From the NCBI GenBank assembly GCA_963969495.1, contig OZ018326.1:177857497-177921496 (forward strand): DNA of 64,000 nt, written 5' to 3'. The notes beneath the pieces were generated by a model, which was not told where the DNA came from, searched no databases, and saw nothing but the letters and a program-made list of their open reading frames with translations. The position numbers and the translations under genes were made by a program. This document shows positions 23,840 to 38,929 of this stretch, in pieces. How positions within the stretch are numbered: position 1 is the stretch's first letter; each line of letters begins with the position of its first letter. The stretch comes from Ceratothoa steindachneri (lineage: Eukaryota > Arthropoda > Malacostraca > Isopoda > Cymothoidae).

Positions 23840-25930
23840 ATTTTATATCCTAAGAAATTACTGATTTATATTAAAAAAAATAGCTTGCCTATTTGAATTG
23901 CAAACCGTGCAATTTTAACCTTAGAAAGAGAAGCTTCAAATTTAAAAAATATTGAGCATTGTATTTTCATGTGGACACAAACGATAATCATTCATATCAC
24001 CTAATTTATAATTAAAATAAAGTTTAATTTTGGCGCTGAACAGAAAAATAACCTGATGGAAAACATTCTGCTCGTATAAGAATGGGAGAATTTAATCTTA
24101 TACAGAAAGGCATGTAAAGCTTCACTTTAAAGGAAGTTGGTTATCCTCCTTTGTGTGTTCTTGTTGAGTGCTCTTACAGTGGCACTAGCAGGTTGTTTCC
24201 AAAGTTCTGTAATTCGAAAAGCTCGACTACAACCTGAATGGTGGAAGGGAAAAGGTGCATAATAATTTTTTCCCTGCGAAAATCATTATTAACATTATGC
24301 TCCAGCGTATCCTTTATCTTCCTTAAGAGATAATTAGAGTAAGATGGGATAGTTTATTGGATCTGATTAAAGCTCTATTTTTTGCCCAATAGTAGTGGTA
24401 AATCCCTCTAAATTTGCGGTTTTGAGGGTTTGATAGGTGAGATTCGTAGTTTTTTTCCTGAGATGAAATTCCCTCAATGGCGATGGAGTACCCGTCCAAT
24501 CAACTTTACTAAATGACTATCGCTACCTAATTTTTGTAATCAAATGAACAGCTCTATTTGCGCTTGCCCTAAGTTGGGTATAGAGGCTTGCAACTCAGTC
24601 AAAGAGATTGTACAGGATGAGGTTCTATGACAAAAGAGCTGTTGTTTTCTATTGGGGATTGCTTTGAATTAAGTTACAAGTGGTTCCAATATTTTGCCTG
24701 TAGGAGAATTTTATACCACTCCCCGTGTCAACATTTTATAGATTGATTGGGGTGATGTTTCAGCACTGGACGCTGTTTCCCTTAATCTTATAAAGAATTG
24801 GGCTTGGTTTTTATCTCGTGATTTGCAAGAATTCTCTAAAGCAAACTAGCAAAGTAATAGAATATTATCGCCCTATCGAAGATCAATGGAATAATGTAAT
24901 CCCAATTGTGAAATAATGATAGTGCTATTTAATTATATTAATTTTTCTAACTGTTGTATTAATACCATTAATAATCATGATTTTTGGTTAATTTTTACCT
25001 GAAAAATAACTTTCCCATGATAATCGGATATCAATCAGCACTACAACTTCGTGATCAAAGTTAATGCATTTATGGAGTCTGCTCAAACAAATTAGCAGCA
25101 ATATTAAGGCGAGTTCGCCTTAATTATTTATACATAGATATTTGTTAATCAGAAGGTACCATTTTGTGTTATTTTTCCTAGGTGTTTGGTTAAATATGGC
25201 AGAAAAAAGATGCAATATGATAGAGAAATTACGCAAACACAACCATGTACACCATCACAAATTACAGGATTGTACACATGTTGTTATTTATGTTCAGATG
25301 TAGTGACAGCTTTGAACTTTACCATCTACCTATTCGTCAAGGAGTGCCCATCTACATGTTTTTTCTTTATCAATCTTCAGAGATACAATGTTTAGTTTTC
25401 ATTTTTGAATGGCATATGTAAATAAAGGGAAGCTGGCATGAACCATTTATTGTAAAATTAAATCCGATGCCATCTTCAGGAATTAATTGTTACACTCTCA
25501 TGGACAGTTCGTTGTTTAAAGAAATCAACGCGCTGATTTATCTAAAGAGGCAATTGATTTATTATTTAAAGTTTAAACAAAAATGGCCTCTTTGCAAAAC
25601 GGCTTTGCTAAAAAATGTGAACAGAAATCAGTCCAATGCGGGAGGTAATTGTGATTGGAAGGTACTAGACATATTAAATGAGGTAGGCTTGATCTCCCCT
25701 GAGCCTTATCCCTCATCACTCTAGGGAGTAGAATTTAGAAAAAAATAGCTGACTGATGCAAATATTTTGTCTAATTATTTAAAAGAAAACTTTGAATTTA
25801 TTTCTGTTACGAAAGCGTTTCTTTGTGAGTAACAGAGGAATTTCAACTTAGAATCGTTTTTATCAGTAAATGTCTGCATGAGGGCGACGTTGGGAAAATT
25901 GAGATTAATTAGGACTCTGCACCAAACTTA
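23840..25930. other. Stretch without recognised gene
   Basis: AT-rich sequence. The open frames 25186-25395 and 25467-25724 (69 and 85 codons) match nothing that I know and have no supporting signals. Confidence 0.55.
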
Positions 25931-26550
25931 CCCAAGCTTTTGAGAAGAAATTTTCAAAATTGTTTGCAGTTTAATAAGGAACTATTATTGACTCCATTTT
26001 CGAAATATTTTTATTCGGTAAAATAAATATTGTTTTATTTTATTTATATTTTCTTTACTATTATTTTCATTATTGTTTTTGTATTCATTATTTTTCGTAA
26101 GATCCCCTTTCGGAGGAGTATTTTCTAGAGACGTATTAGAATCACTAGCAGGTTCTATTTCCCAATCTAATTGTTGAATCGGAGTATTTACTTTGCACGT
26201 TTTCATGTTCCTTCACTTTTTTAAGACGATTCTCTCGATGAAGTTTCTTTATTTTTTATATAATTACATCAAGTTAAAGAAGGTTTAGTACGATATATCG
26301 TTAATTCCTTCTCAGTAGAAATTTGCTTTAATACATTCAAACTATTTATGATCATTCTCCACAGATAATCAATATTTTTCCCTTACAATTTGAAACAATA
26401 TAATTAAGTGACATTTTATTCACATATTAAATCATCCCATCATTTTTGAAACCAACTTTTAGTGATGAGTTTTATCCCCCTTTTCATTCCATATTCAAAG
26501 TGTCATAAGAATTAGTAACTTTGTGTATATGGCCTTATCCCTTTCGTGAG

Positions 26551-26720
26551 ATGATATTCACTGCCTTTAAATTGCTGCTCAAAGGCGTCAACGTCTATGA
26601 AAACATGAAAATGGAGTAAAAAAACAGAGGAAAATATTTGACTGCCTTTGAATTGCTGCTCAAAGACGTCAACGTCTATGAAAAAATGAAAATGGAGTAA
26701 AAAACAGAGGAGAATATTTG
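26551..26720. repeat. 82-bp two-copy tandem repeat inside duplication copy 1
   Basis: ACTGCCTTTRAATTGCTGCTC and AAAGRCGTCAACGTCTATGA occur twice in a row, about 82 bp apart. The same pair recurs at 29711-29880 in copy 2. The minus-strand 86-codon frame through it is therefore repetitive ('FIDVDVFEQQFKGSQ' type) and probably not a gene. Confidence 0.9.
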
Positions 26721-28285
26721 GTCGAGTTACAACTACATGGTGGTCGAAGTGGTGCTGATAAATAATTTCCAAAATAATATAAAAGTTGGAATGAGCAAAG
26801 TGGAAGCCAAGAAAAATTGCGTTTTGGGCTAATGCTCAAAGAGAACTTTGCAAAGCCAAGTCAAATATTGCCTTCCTATCTTACTACATCTTTCACAATT
26901 GGTAGTGGAGGAAAAGATATAAGTGACAATTAGAGGTTGAGGGAGAAATTATATAAGGACCAGAAGGTGAAATATCATTACTATCATAGGGTAAAATTTT
27001 ATATGAAGACAAAATTTGAAAATATGTAAGACAAATACAGGGGTCAATTTGATTTCGAAAACATACGAATAATTCCTGCATAACCACAAAGGGCACAATT
27101 TATACATATCAACTATACATTTAAATTTTATACGTTGCAATACATAATGAGAAAATCAGAGCAGAATTCAAATGATTAAATATTCCATATAAAAAAGACA
27201 GTTGAAAATTACATGTACCAACCACCTAGTGAAATATTTATAGTTATATTCCTGAAACGTTGTATGTTCTAACTAAAAGAGTAAAAATTGCATGTATGTA
27301 TTTGTTATAAGGTAAAAAAATTATATGGCCCTTACATGGTGTGCAAATTCTTCGATAACAACGTTCTTAAATGGCATTGCGTTTCATCTGACAGGTGGAA
27401 AGGTGTCCAAGTTCTTAATTACGAGTGTTAGAGCGAAGACAACGTTTATCACCGGACTATAGGAGGACAAGGATTTTTTCGAGAGGTATGAATAGGAGTG
27501 TCGATCTATTAATTAGAAAATTAAATAGATGACAAATGAAAGAATGCTATAAATTAAAAGTTAAAATAGGCGAATAGAGTTAAAATCGATTATAAATTTC
27601 TTTACCAAACCAGAGGAGTCTCCAATATTCAATGTTAGGGATAATTTTAGATAAAAAAATACAATTTAGCGCAACCAGGGCTATTTTAAATTATGCCACA
27701 AATAATATAGGAAACAAAGGTATGATAAGGAACTAGGTTAATAAAAAAGAGAAAATGGTTAAATATACAATGCTTGTCAATAAAGAAGGCAGGTAGCGTA
27801 CTTTATAACTATTCTCAAACCATTTAGTAAAAAATTAAAGCTTCTCAAAAAGATTGAAATATTACACCACTTGGTAAACAAGCTTGAACGCTCCAAAATA
27901 GTGACCTGACTCCCTGATACAGTGAGACGATAAAATTAATTTGCCTAAGAATGCCGGTGAACCCTTATAGCTCATCTTTATTAAATAATGAAGAAGAAAG
28001 TGTCTAAGCTCATCGAATTTGGAACCCATGCTTGGATGTTTCTCCGTATATGTATTGGAAGAGCCTAGACATTAAGGATATGGGGTTTGATGTTCCTCGA
28101 TTGAGGCTGGGTTTTGTCTCTTTCCTTGTATTCACGATGTATTTTATGATTAATGTGATATTAAATTTACTAGATCACGTCAGGAGACCAAAATTCAATT
28201 GATGAACTATTCGTACCTTAACCCTTATCCATATGCATTAATCAAGGAACTTCATCCATATGCGTGTGACATTTTGTTACAAGGT

Positions 28286-28294
28286 CTATATATA

Positions 28295-28339
<45 letters not shown>
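28286..28339. repeat. (TA)n microsatellite, short allele (duplication copy 1)
   Basis: About 54 bp of alternating TA; the matching tract of copy 2 is about 149 bp. Confidence 0.95.
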
Positions 28340-28341
<2 letters not shown>

Positions 28342-29090
28342 CTAACTCTATAATTTAAGAAGGGGATTTTCTTTAGTATTTGAATAATAATTTCATCTTA
28401 GTTTGGTTATGAGCTATATTTTTTTATCAAAGTTCAGAAATAAATATATGTCGTGGTATAGGAAGGACCGAGTGTATGGCTGTTTGTACCTATGGGTTGG
28501 TTACGTACTACTAAACTCCGTGAATACGTTTTCTTTTTAAGAGTGCTATATTTGATTATATTTATGATTATTATTATTAATCTTTGAGGGTTCATATTGT
28601 CTTGCTCAGCGTTTCGAGGATTGAAAAAAAAATGTTTTTAAGAAAGTTGGCCTTAAATTAAAAAACATGAACCATGATTGAAATTTAACACACAAACTAC
28701 ACAGAAATGAATTAAACAAATTTAAGTGAGGCTTACTAAAATACACAATAGAAGTTACAGTAAAGGTTAACCAACAGGTCACTTTAATATTAAATGCAAA
28801 CTGACCTTCATTGAAACAGGGCCCGGGAATTTAAAGCTTTTCGTGATTCCTACGAGAATCGAGTTTGAGTCTGACCTTGAACTCAATTGTTATGTCACCT
28901 CAAGAATGTTGTTTATAGACCGGCGCATGGCCATGGCGTCCAGCTGGTCAAAAGCGGAATGCTTTTAAGCCAAAGTGGACCCTGGAGCGTGTAGCAGATG
29001 AAGTTATGGGGGGAGGGGGCATTCCTTATATCTTTTCTTGGTTATCTATATATTCTACATCTTGAGCTTTTCTATATTCGAATCTATTTA

Positions 29091-32345
<3,255 letters not shown>

Positions 32346-35300
32346 TTTCTTCTTGACTGAATGCCCCTTTATCTTTAAGTTGGACCTTCAAACATTGTCT
32401 TCCATTATTTATCTGACTCCTGGTATTCTTGTTGGCTGAGATTCCTTCTTCTTTAAGTTGGCTAGGTTAATTCTTAAACATCGTATCCTTCCTTTCTTGA
32501 TGCATCTTCCATGGCAACTTGACGTGATTATTTCTTCTCTATTTTTGATGATGGGACGAGTTCTTCTTGCTTCTTGATGATTTGAGATGAGTTAGCCATT
32601 GAAATCGTTTTCTTTGATTTCCGTTTTCTTCGTGAATTTTATTCGTAAAAGTTGTGGACTTTGGGAGTTTCGATCGCGGGTCTGTGAATCCAAATGCCAG
32701 CAAGCTAGCCATCACGCTCTGGCTAGTCTGTTCGAGTTGGTAATTTAATTGGATATTTATATTATCGTGTTGGGAGGAATTTTTCTCTGATACATCTTCG
32801 CACCCCTACAGAGTGACACATGCCTTTTGAAGGAAATGATTCCACCACGGGACATGGAAAGTATTTTTCTTCTAATCTTCGGGTTGCTCTGGGAATATTT
32901 CGCACCGGCGAGCGATGAGCCAATGCGTGAATCCTTTGACGCAGGAGTGCGCGTCAAAGGTATTTCTCAGTGGCGGGGACTATCTCTTGGTTTTGGGATA
33001 CATCAGGTTAGGGGGTTTCTCTGAAGAGAGTTAGTTAAACTTGCTTGTTAAATCAAGTTAACTTAAAGTTCGGTGTGACCACCAGGAATTGGCTCAAGGG
33101 TGAGCTTCTTCTAAGTCACTCTCGTTGGTTTGTCGGCTCTTTGCTGGTCTTCGCTGTCTAGACCTCTCTAACGCTCTACCTCTGACAGGCTGATAAATTC
33201 GGTGTGACCACCAGGAACTGGATCCGAAGGAACTTTTTTTAAGTCCCTTCTGTTGGTATCCGGGCCTCTTACCGGTTTTCTTCGTTTTGCTGACTAACGT
33301 AATCTACTTAAGTTCTCCAATGTTATTGGCATTTATACTTCGCCATCCGACTGGAAAGAGGGAAAGGAGGGAGGGGGATGCGTAGACAGGCCGCATTAAG
33401 TCTCCTCCTCCAATGGTTTTTCTCAAAGCGTCTTTCAGCTAGCCCTAAGGGAAAGCTTTTGGCTTTACGACGACGCTCCTCTAATTTCCTATTTGCGCTG
33501 AAATTGACTATCAACTCTGAGGGGAAATCTTGCTGTTTTAACTCATGTTAGGCTCACTGCGGTGAGACATGCAAGGATTAGAGCATTAGATGGTTTGGGG
33601 GCGTACTTTTAGGTTCTCTTCGCGGCAAGGGGAGAGAAGGTGGGAGGTTAAGTGGTCGGGCTACGCCACCACCAATGCCAGGACGTTGTATTTAAGGACG
33701 AGTGGCACAGTTGTGAGGGTGGGGTAAGGATTTCTCTACAATATAAGTATCAAAATTTGTGAATTTTGGAAAAACCCAAGGAATTAAAATGGTGAAGTTA
33801 AGAAAATTTATTTATCTATACCTTCTTCTTTATCTATCTTCTATAACTTTATATTTTAGCAAAGTGATATTTTGAAAAGGGGAAATTTAGTTTAGTTCCT
33901 TTTTAAAATTATTATAATTGGCGAAGTTCAGAAAATTTATAAAAATTTATCTATGGCTGCTTTTGTTAGATTTTAAATTTTAATCTTAGTAGAGTACCAT
34001 AAAGTACTGTTATATACAAGTTGATGACATATTTTAATCAGACAAAATACTCAGAAATTTCTAACACTAACGAATATTGAAACAATTAAAAACATTATCA
34101 ATGCTTTGTTTATTTCAATTTGCATGATTTAAGGAATTTCTCCTTCTATGTAATTCTGCCCGAGTGACATCAGGGAAAAATCAGCACCAATCTTTTCGCC
34201 ATTTTTCGACAATATACATTAGGTCCTGTTCACTAATATTGATACTAATAGGGAGAATAGGTTAACTATGAAATTTAATTACACCTATAGCTTTCTTACT
34301 TTTCCATTTAAATACTTGAGAATATGAAGAAGTTCACAAAAATTATACATTTCTTCACCAATAGTTGTAAGAAAATACTCAAATTTTGTTGTGTTATGAT
34401 AATAAACTTGACCACCTAAATTGCTAAGATGAATGTACTTTTAAAATTAATCCTACCAAAATAAAGAGCGTGCGAGGGTATAATTAAGAACTTAGATCAC
34501 TTTATCTTATTTGGTTTTAGCTGTATTGGGAAGCAAGATGTTAAGGTAATTTCATGTCGGAAGAAATGTGCTAAATGGTTTGATTGGCAAGAATCTACTA
34601 ATGCCAGATTTTTTTTTCTAGAAATTTCATCTAATATCATGCAGTATTTGTCAGTTTTTACATTTTACAATTTATGTTGAAAAGTCACAAAGTAGCGCGT
34701 GAATAAGCAATGAATGCACCACAATCTACTGAGTAAAAGAGAAATATTTCAAGTACATTCAAACTCTATCCAAAGTTCATTATCAAAAAATAACCTTAAT
34801 AATGAACTTCAATTAAATTTTGAAACTAATCGATATATTAATTTTTCTTTCGTTCAATTGTTAATTGTAATCACCAAACTAAGGTGATCTCTATTATTTA
34901 ATTGTCATTTAAAGCGAATTCTTTGATTGGAAAGAAATAGAGTGAACAAGTATGGAATTTTTGTTCTCAACGTTTTTAATTTATTTTTTATGATTACTAA
35001 ATTCTGCAATGCATCAGTAGTCAAAGTTGGCACTAAATTGTGTACTAAGAAAAACAATTTTCTTTTGCTTTGATTTACCTCTAAACCAACGAGGGCGAAC
35101 ATTGCATTCTTGGAGTCAATTTGGAGAAAGTTTAATGTATGTATTTACTGTGAAGATTGCAAGGAAAGTGATCGGATTTTGTGCTTTATTAAACACACAA
35201 AATGCAAAATGGCAACAAATAACAGATGGAATTGTCACTTCAATGAGAATTACTAGGGAAAATTGATTTGCTATTATTGCACCGAATCGCTTCATTCTAG

Positions 35301-35710
35301 GCAGAGAAAGCATTTTTATCATATGAGAATTTCAAACTATGCTTTTTACCGAAAATTACAAATGACGAACTAGTGAAGTGAATTAGCTACTTTGAGTTCG
35401 GTTGAGTTTAGAGGAAGGGTTATGGAAACTCGCAGGCCAATATTGAGATATAGGATATTCTGGTCTCTTTAGCTTAGTAATTATCTTTCCTGACTGACTG
35501 AGCTCTCTGCCTCTCAACAAGATCCTTTTATTCTCCCCAAATTGGGGCGTCTGACGTGTTACCTGCTTCGAGGGGACTGATTCCTTATAATAGTTGTTTC
35601 CGTAGAAAACTGAAGAGGTTTCAAAAATCTTATCTGGAGAAAGGAGAAAAGGAGTGCTTCTCTCTTTTTTGCTCTAGCTTGGAATAATCCCTATTATCAC
35701 TATTCCCATT
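32346..35710. other. Stretch without recognised gene; possible tRNA-like and repeat traces
   Basis: No gene was recognised. At about 32660-32730 the minus strand resembles a decayed tRNA (a GATCGAAACTCC-type box B), but weakly. TTCGGTGTGACCACCAGGAA recurs at 33069 and 33198 (period 129 bp), each followed by similar sequence, so a degenerate two-copy repeat spans about 33069-33320. From about 33330 to 33730 the DNA is GC-richer and purine/pyrimidine-skewed, as in a decayed LTR, but no ends were found. The remainder is AT-rich. Confidence 0.45.
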
Positions 35711-36205
35711 TGTGATAGAACGAGTTCAGAGCTGCATTCATTTCAACTTCTATCACATTTTACTTAAAACCATGAGGCTACCCACGTGCAGATTCGATTC
35801 GAGGCTTGGAGTCTTATCAACAGCTACCGGACGCCAATGTTTAAACAAGGAGGTTATCGTCCCCCCCGTTCGCCCCCATACGCCGACCTCGCCAGATCGA
35901 GTTAGGCTTATGGACAGATAAGGCATTTTTCTCCGGCCCAGCTGTGCGTTCCCTCGAAGCTTCCACCCCATTCTCCCCCACGCCAAGGAGATGTCCTGGC
36001 TATTTATATGGAAACTTTACCACTAAGATCAGATTGGAGATCCAGATTTTCGTCGTGAAACATCACCACGACCCTCTCTCCCTTTGTGCGCCAAGGGACC
36101 TCGACCTCGAGATTCACCATCACTTGTCCAGAAGGAGGACAATATTCCTTGAGTGCCAAAGGTTCGAGCCTTTAGTGACGCCAAGTCCCCAAGGCATCCC
36201 CCCCC

Positions 36206-36760
36206 TGTTGATCAAGGAGAACAGCATTAGAACAGCCATTGTTCGTTTTGAGCCCTTCGCCAAGAAACGGTTCTCACCCCCCCCCTGTTGTTCAAGGAGA
36301 ACAGCATTAGAACAGCCATTGTTCGTTTTGAGCCCTTCCTCAAGAAACGGTTCTCATCCCCCCCCCTCTGTTGTTCAAGGAGAACAGCATTAGAACAGCC
36401 ATTGTTCGTTTTGAGCCCTTCGCCAAGAAACGGTTCTCATCCCCGCCCTGTTGTTCAAGGAGAACAGCATTAGAACAGCCATTGTTCGTTTTGAGCCCTT
36501 CGCCAAGAAACGGTTCTCATCCCCCCCCCTGTTGTTCAAGGAGAACAACATTAGAACAGCCATTGTTCGTTTTGAGCCCTTCGCCAAGAAACGGTTCTCA
36601 CTCCCCCTGTTGTTCAAAGGAGAACAACATTAGAACAGCCATTGTTCTTGAGTCCGGAGACAAGAGACGGTTCTCATCCCTCCCTTTGTTCAGAAGAGAA
36701 CAACCTAGAACAGCCATTGTTCGTCAAGCCGTTCGTCGAGTAACGGTTCTCCTTTGTAAG
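36206..36760 (+). repeat. 80-bp minisatellite inside solo LTR A (about 7 units)
   Basis: Units start TGTTGTTCAAGGAGAACA at 36206, 36286, 36369, 36449, 36530 and 36608, plus a degenerate one near 36686. Each contains GAACAGCCATTGTTC (an inverted repeat GAACA/TGTTC), AAACGGTTCTC and a variable C-tract of about 5 to 10. The same unit occurs about twice in copy B and three times in copy C. Reading frames through it ('RTAIVRFEPF' repeats) follow from the repetition and are not taken as a gene. Confidence 0.95.
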
Positions 36761-37074
36761 ACGCCACGTCAGGATCCTTTTATCCCCCCCCCTTCGGCTG
36801 GAACTCGCCAGCGGACCGAATATTCCTTCAAGTACCTTCCACTGCACCCTAATGAAGTTACGTAAGCCAAGCGTCACCTTTTGAGTATTGATCCCTTATT
36901 TGTCAATTCTATCCTGTGCTTTAAATGGTTTATCGAACCATCCCATCTCTTTAACTCCATATTTGTTTTACCTTTTTTTTGATCCCTTAAATCCTTGGAT
37001 TAGCCCGAGTCTCCACGACCCTTTCCATTCTGTTTGTCAATATTTTCCGTTTTTGTGTTTTGTTTATAGTTATT

Positions 37075-37099
37075 ATTAATAAAACTCTATTTTATTAAT
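37075..37099. terminator. Palindromic polyadenylation-signal hairpin in solo LTR A
   Basis: ATTAATAAAA-CTCTA-TTTTATTAAT: 10-bp perfect arms and a 5-base loop, with AATAAA on both strands. The same structure is kept in copies B (53756-53780) and C (58171-58195) with changes only in the loop. It is a likely poly(A) signal of the LTR; its use in both directions is inferred. Confidence 0.7.
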
Positions 37100-37266
37100 G
37101 ATAGCAATATTATTATCCTTGAGCTCAGTTCCACTTCTTAAGCATTTTGAAGATACATAATATCGGCCGCCAGACAGTAAAAACGCACTCTAAAGATAAT
37201 TAAGGAAGTTCCCTCAACGAATAGTGATATATGGTATATCGTCGGGAGTCATTCTACGACACCATT

Positions 37267-38929
37267 AATTATTTGTTTGTATTTTACTTCAATACATAGG
37301 ATTTCATTATATTGATAGTAGAAAGAATAGCAAGATAATCCTGTCTTAAACTGCCCCAAAACCACTTTAAATTATGAATCTTTGGGACAGTAAATGAAAG
37401 TGAACATAACCCATATAAATGGCAGTAACTGTAGACAAATAAATGTTTGCATAAAAATATGGATCTGTAGTTATTCATCATGCATATATGATAACTACTT
37501 AAAAGACCTCCTAGCATGTTGAGTATACTCAACATAAACCTGCAGAAAGTTTGAATAACCATAAACATAGGAGTGACAATCCTTGAACATTGTTACCTCA
37601 GTTTTGGACACATCAACGTATTCATTGCATAGAATTAACTCTTAAATAAATAAAAACATGGTTGTTTTGGTGCGGTATATTTGAAATATAACTGAGTTTA
37701 TTAGAAAAAACATTTGTAACGTAATCCAATATTTCGTGACTATAAAAAAAAGAATTAGAATCTCTTTCAATATTGATTCCCCAAACAATCAAACCTATTT
37801 ATTGCATCTCACATTTTAACATATTGATTTTAATTTTAAATCAATGCAGTATATAAGCTTCCTAAGTTAGTTTCGGTAAGTTTTATTTTTCCTCTAACCA
37901 GATTGGATGTTAATAAATGCATCAAAATAAAAAAAAATATATCAATCTCCATCTAAAATCACTTTAACTTATATCTTCCTAGAGGAACCTGGAAGCAAAT
38001 ATTAAATGTTAAATAGATCCCCAGGGAGAGAAGTTAGGATGATTAGTGGTAATTTCTCTCGACCTGATTTTCTTGGTGATAGAGATTGCGTGTCGCCACT
38101 AGAGAGGTGCTCGGAGACGGCCGGAGTAAAATGAGTGATAGCATTAGTTCCATAGCTATTAAGTGGCACTCCTCGTCGGCACCGAGTCGAAAGCGACACA
38201 TTGATAAGTGGAGTCAGTATTTCTTGCATCCATTGGTAAGGAAAAGTCTAATGTAAGCAGTGGTAGAATAAGGTAAGTTAGCAATGAGTATCCACCTTCA
38301 TTTACACTGAATCCGTCACACCTGACGAACGCTCTTCTGCCAAGCAAGCAAGTAAGACAGGATCATTTCCAGTCACACGTGTGGCCAGGCTGTACTTTAC
38401 AACAGTAATGAAAACTGTAATGTACTGTTATTGTGGCAATGCTTAGTTCCCTTGATAAAGTTTTCTTTAGGAATGTTAAATTTTTTTATAGACACAGTTA
38501 CTGGCTTGGCGTGGATGAAGAACGCACTCCGAGCATGCCATACACAGTGTGAAGGGTGTTGGTTAATTATTGTTATACTCAACACAATGCAACACCTTTA
38601 TTTTTTAAAGTTTATTTGCAAAGTTCTAAAAAATGTTATCCTTATATTTAACCCTATATTTTAAAACTTGATTTTAGATATTTGAGGTTAAACTTTTGAC
38701 TAATCTCTCAATATCAAGTTTCTTTTTTTATTTAGAAAATAAAAAGTGAAAACAACGAGGTCATCTCTACCCACAAGGTTTGGAACAGCTGTTCAAACCA
38801 TAATGTAAAATGTCAACAGAATTTGAAAGGAAAATGATTGTAAGATAACATCACCTATTATTAAATACATACAGGTTATTTTTCTAAAATAATGGAAAAA
38901 ACACAAGCAATCGTACACATACCTATACA
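37267..38929. other. Stretch without recognised gene
   Basis: AT-rich sequence with short open frames only (for example 37284-37568 minus). No family was recognised. The block 38100-38350 is GC-richer without an identifiable feature. Confidence 0.55.

Larger units (their letters stand above)
25931..29090. repeat. Tandem segmental duplication, copy 1 (3,160 bp)
   Basis: Begins CCCAAGCTTTTGAGAAG at 25931; the same bases restart at 29091. The copies look almost identical along their whole length apart from scattered substitutions and a (TA)n length difference. The left flank (...ACTTA) and the unit end (...ATTTA) share TTA at the breakpoint. No recognisable gene lies inside. It includes an 82-bp two-copy tandem repeat (about 26550-26720). 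Confidence 0.97.
35711..37261 (+). mobile_element. Solo LTR, family X, copy A (sense)
   Basis: A 1,551-bp element starts TGTGATAGAACG and ends CATTCTACGACA, so it has TG..CA termini with an imperfect 12-bp inverted end (TGT.RTAGAAYG). It is flanked by the direct repeat CCATT (35706-35710 and 37262-37266), a 5-bp target duplication. No internal retroviral genes are present, so it is a solo LTR. A TATA-like TATTTATA lies at 36001-36008 and an AATAAA at 37078-37083. Between them is a seven-unit 80-bp tandem repeat (36206-36760). Copies B and C are in the opposite orientation. The parent superfamily is unknown; 5-bp duplications fit both Ty3/gypsy and BEL/Pao. Confidence 0.93.

Noticed and set aside
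26512..27140. Minus-strand frames duplicated at 29672-30300 as conserved genes
   Set aside because: Their conservation is only that of the whole 3.16-kb duplication. Frames are short and partly repetitive, and no family is recognised.
35944..36865. Open frames of 149 and 164 codons in solo LTR A
   Set aside because: They pass through the 80-bp minisatellite, repeat the same phrase, shift frame between units, and are not preserved in LTR copies B and C.
38171..38194. GGCACCGAGTCG, identical to 12 bases of a Cas9 tracrRNA scaffold
   Set aside because: A 12-base match with no further similarity is expected by chance or of no meaning here.
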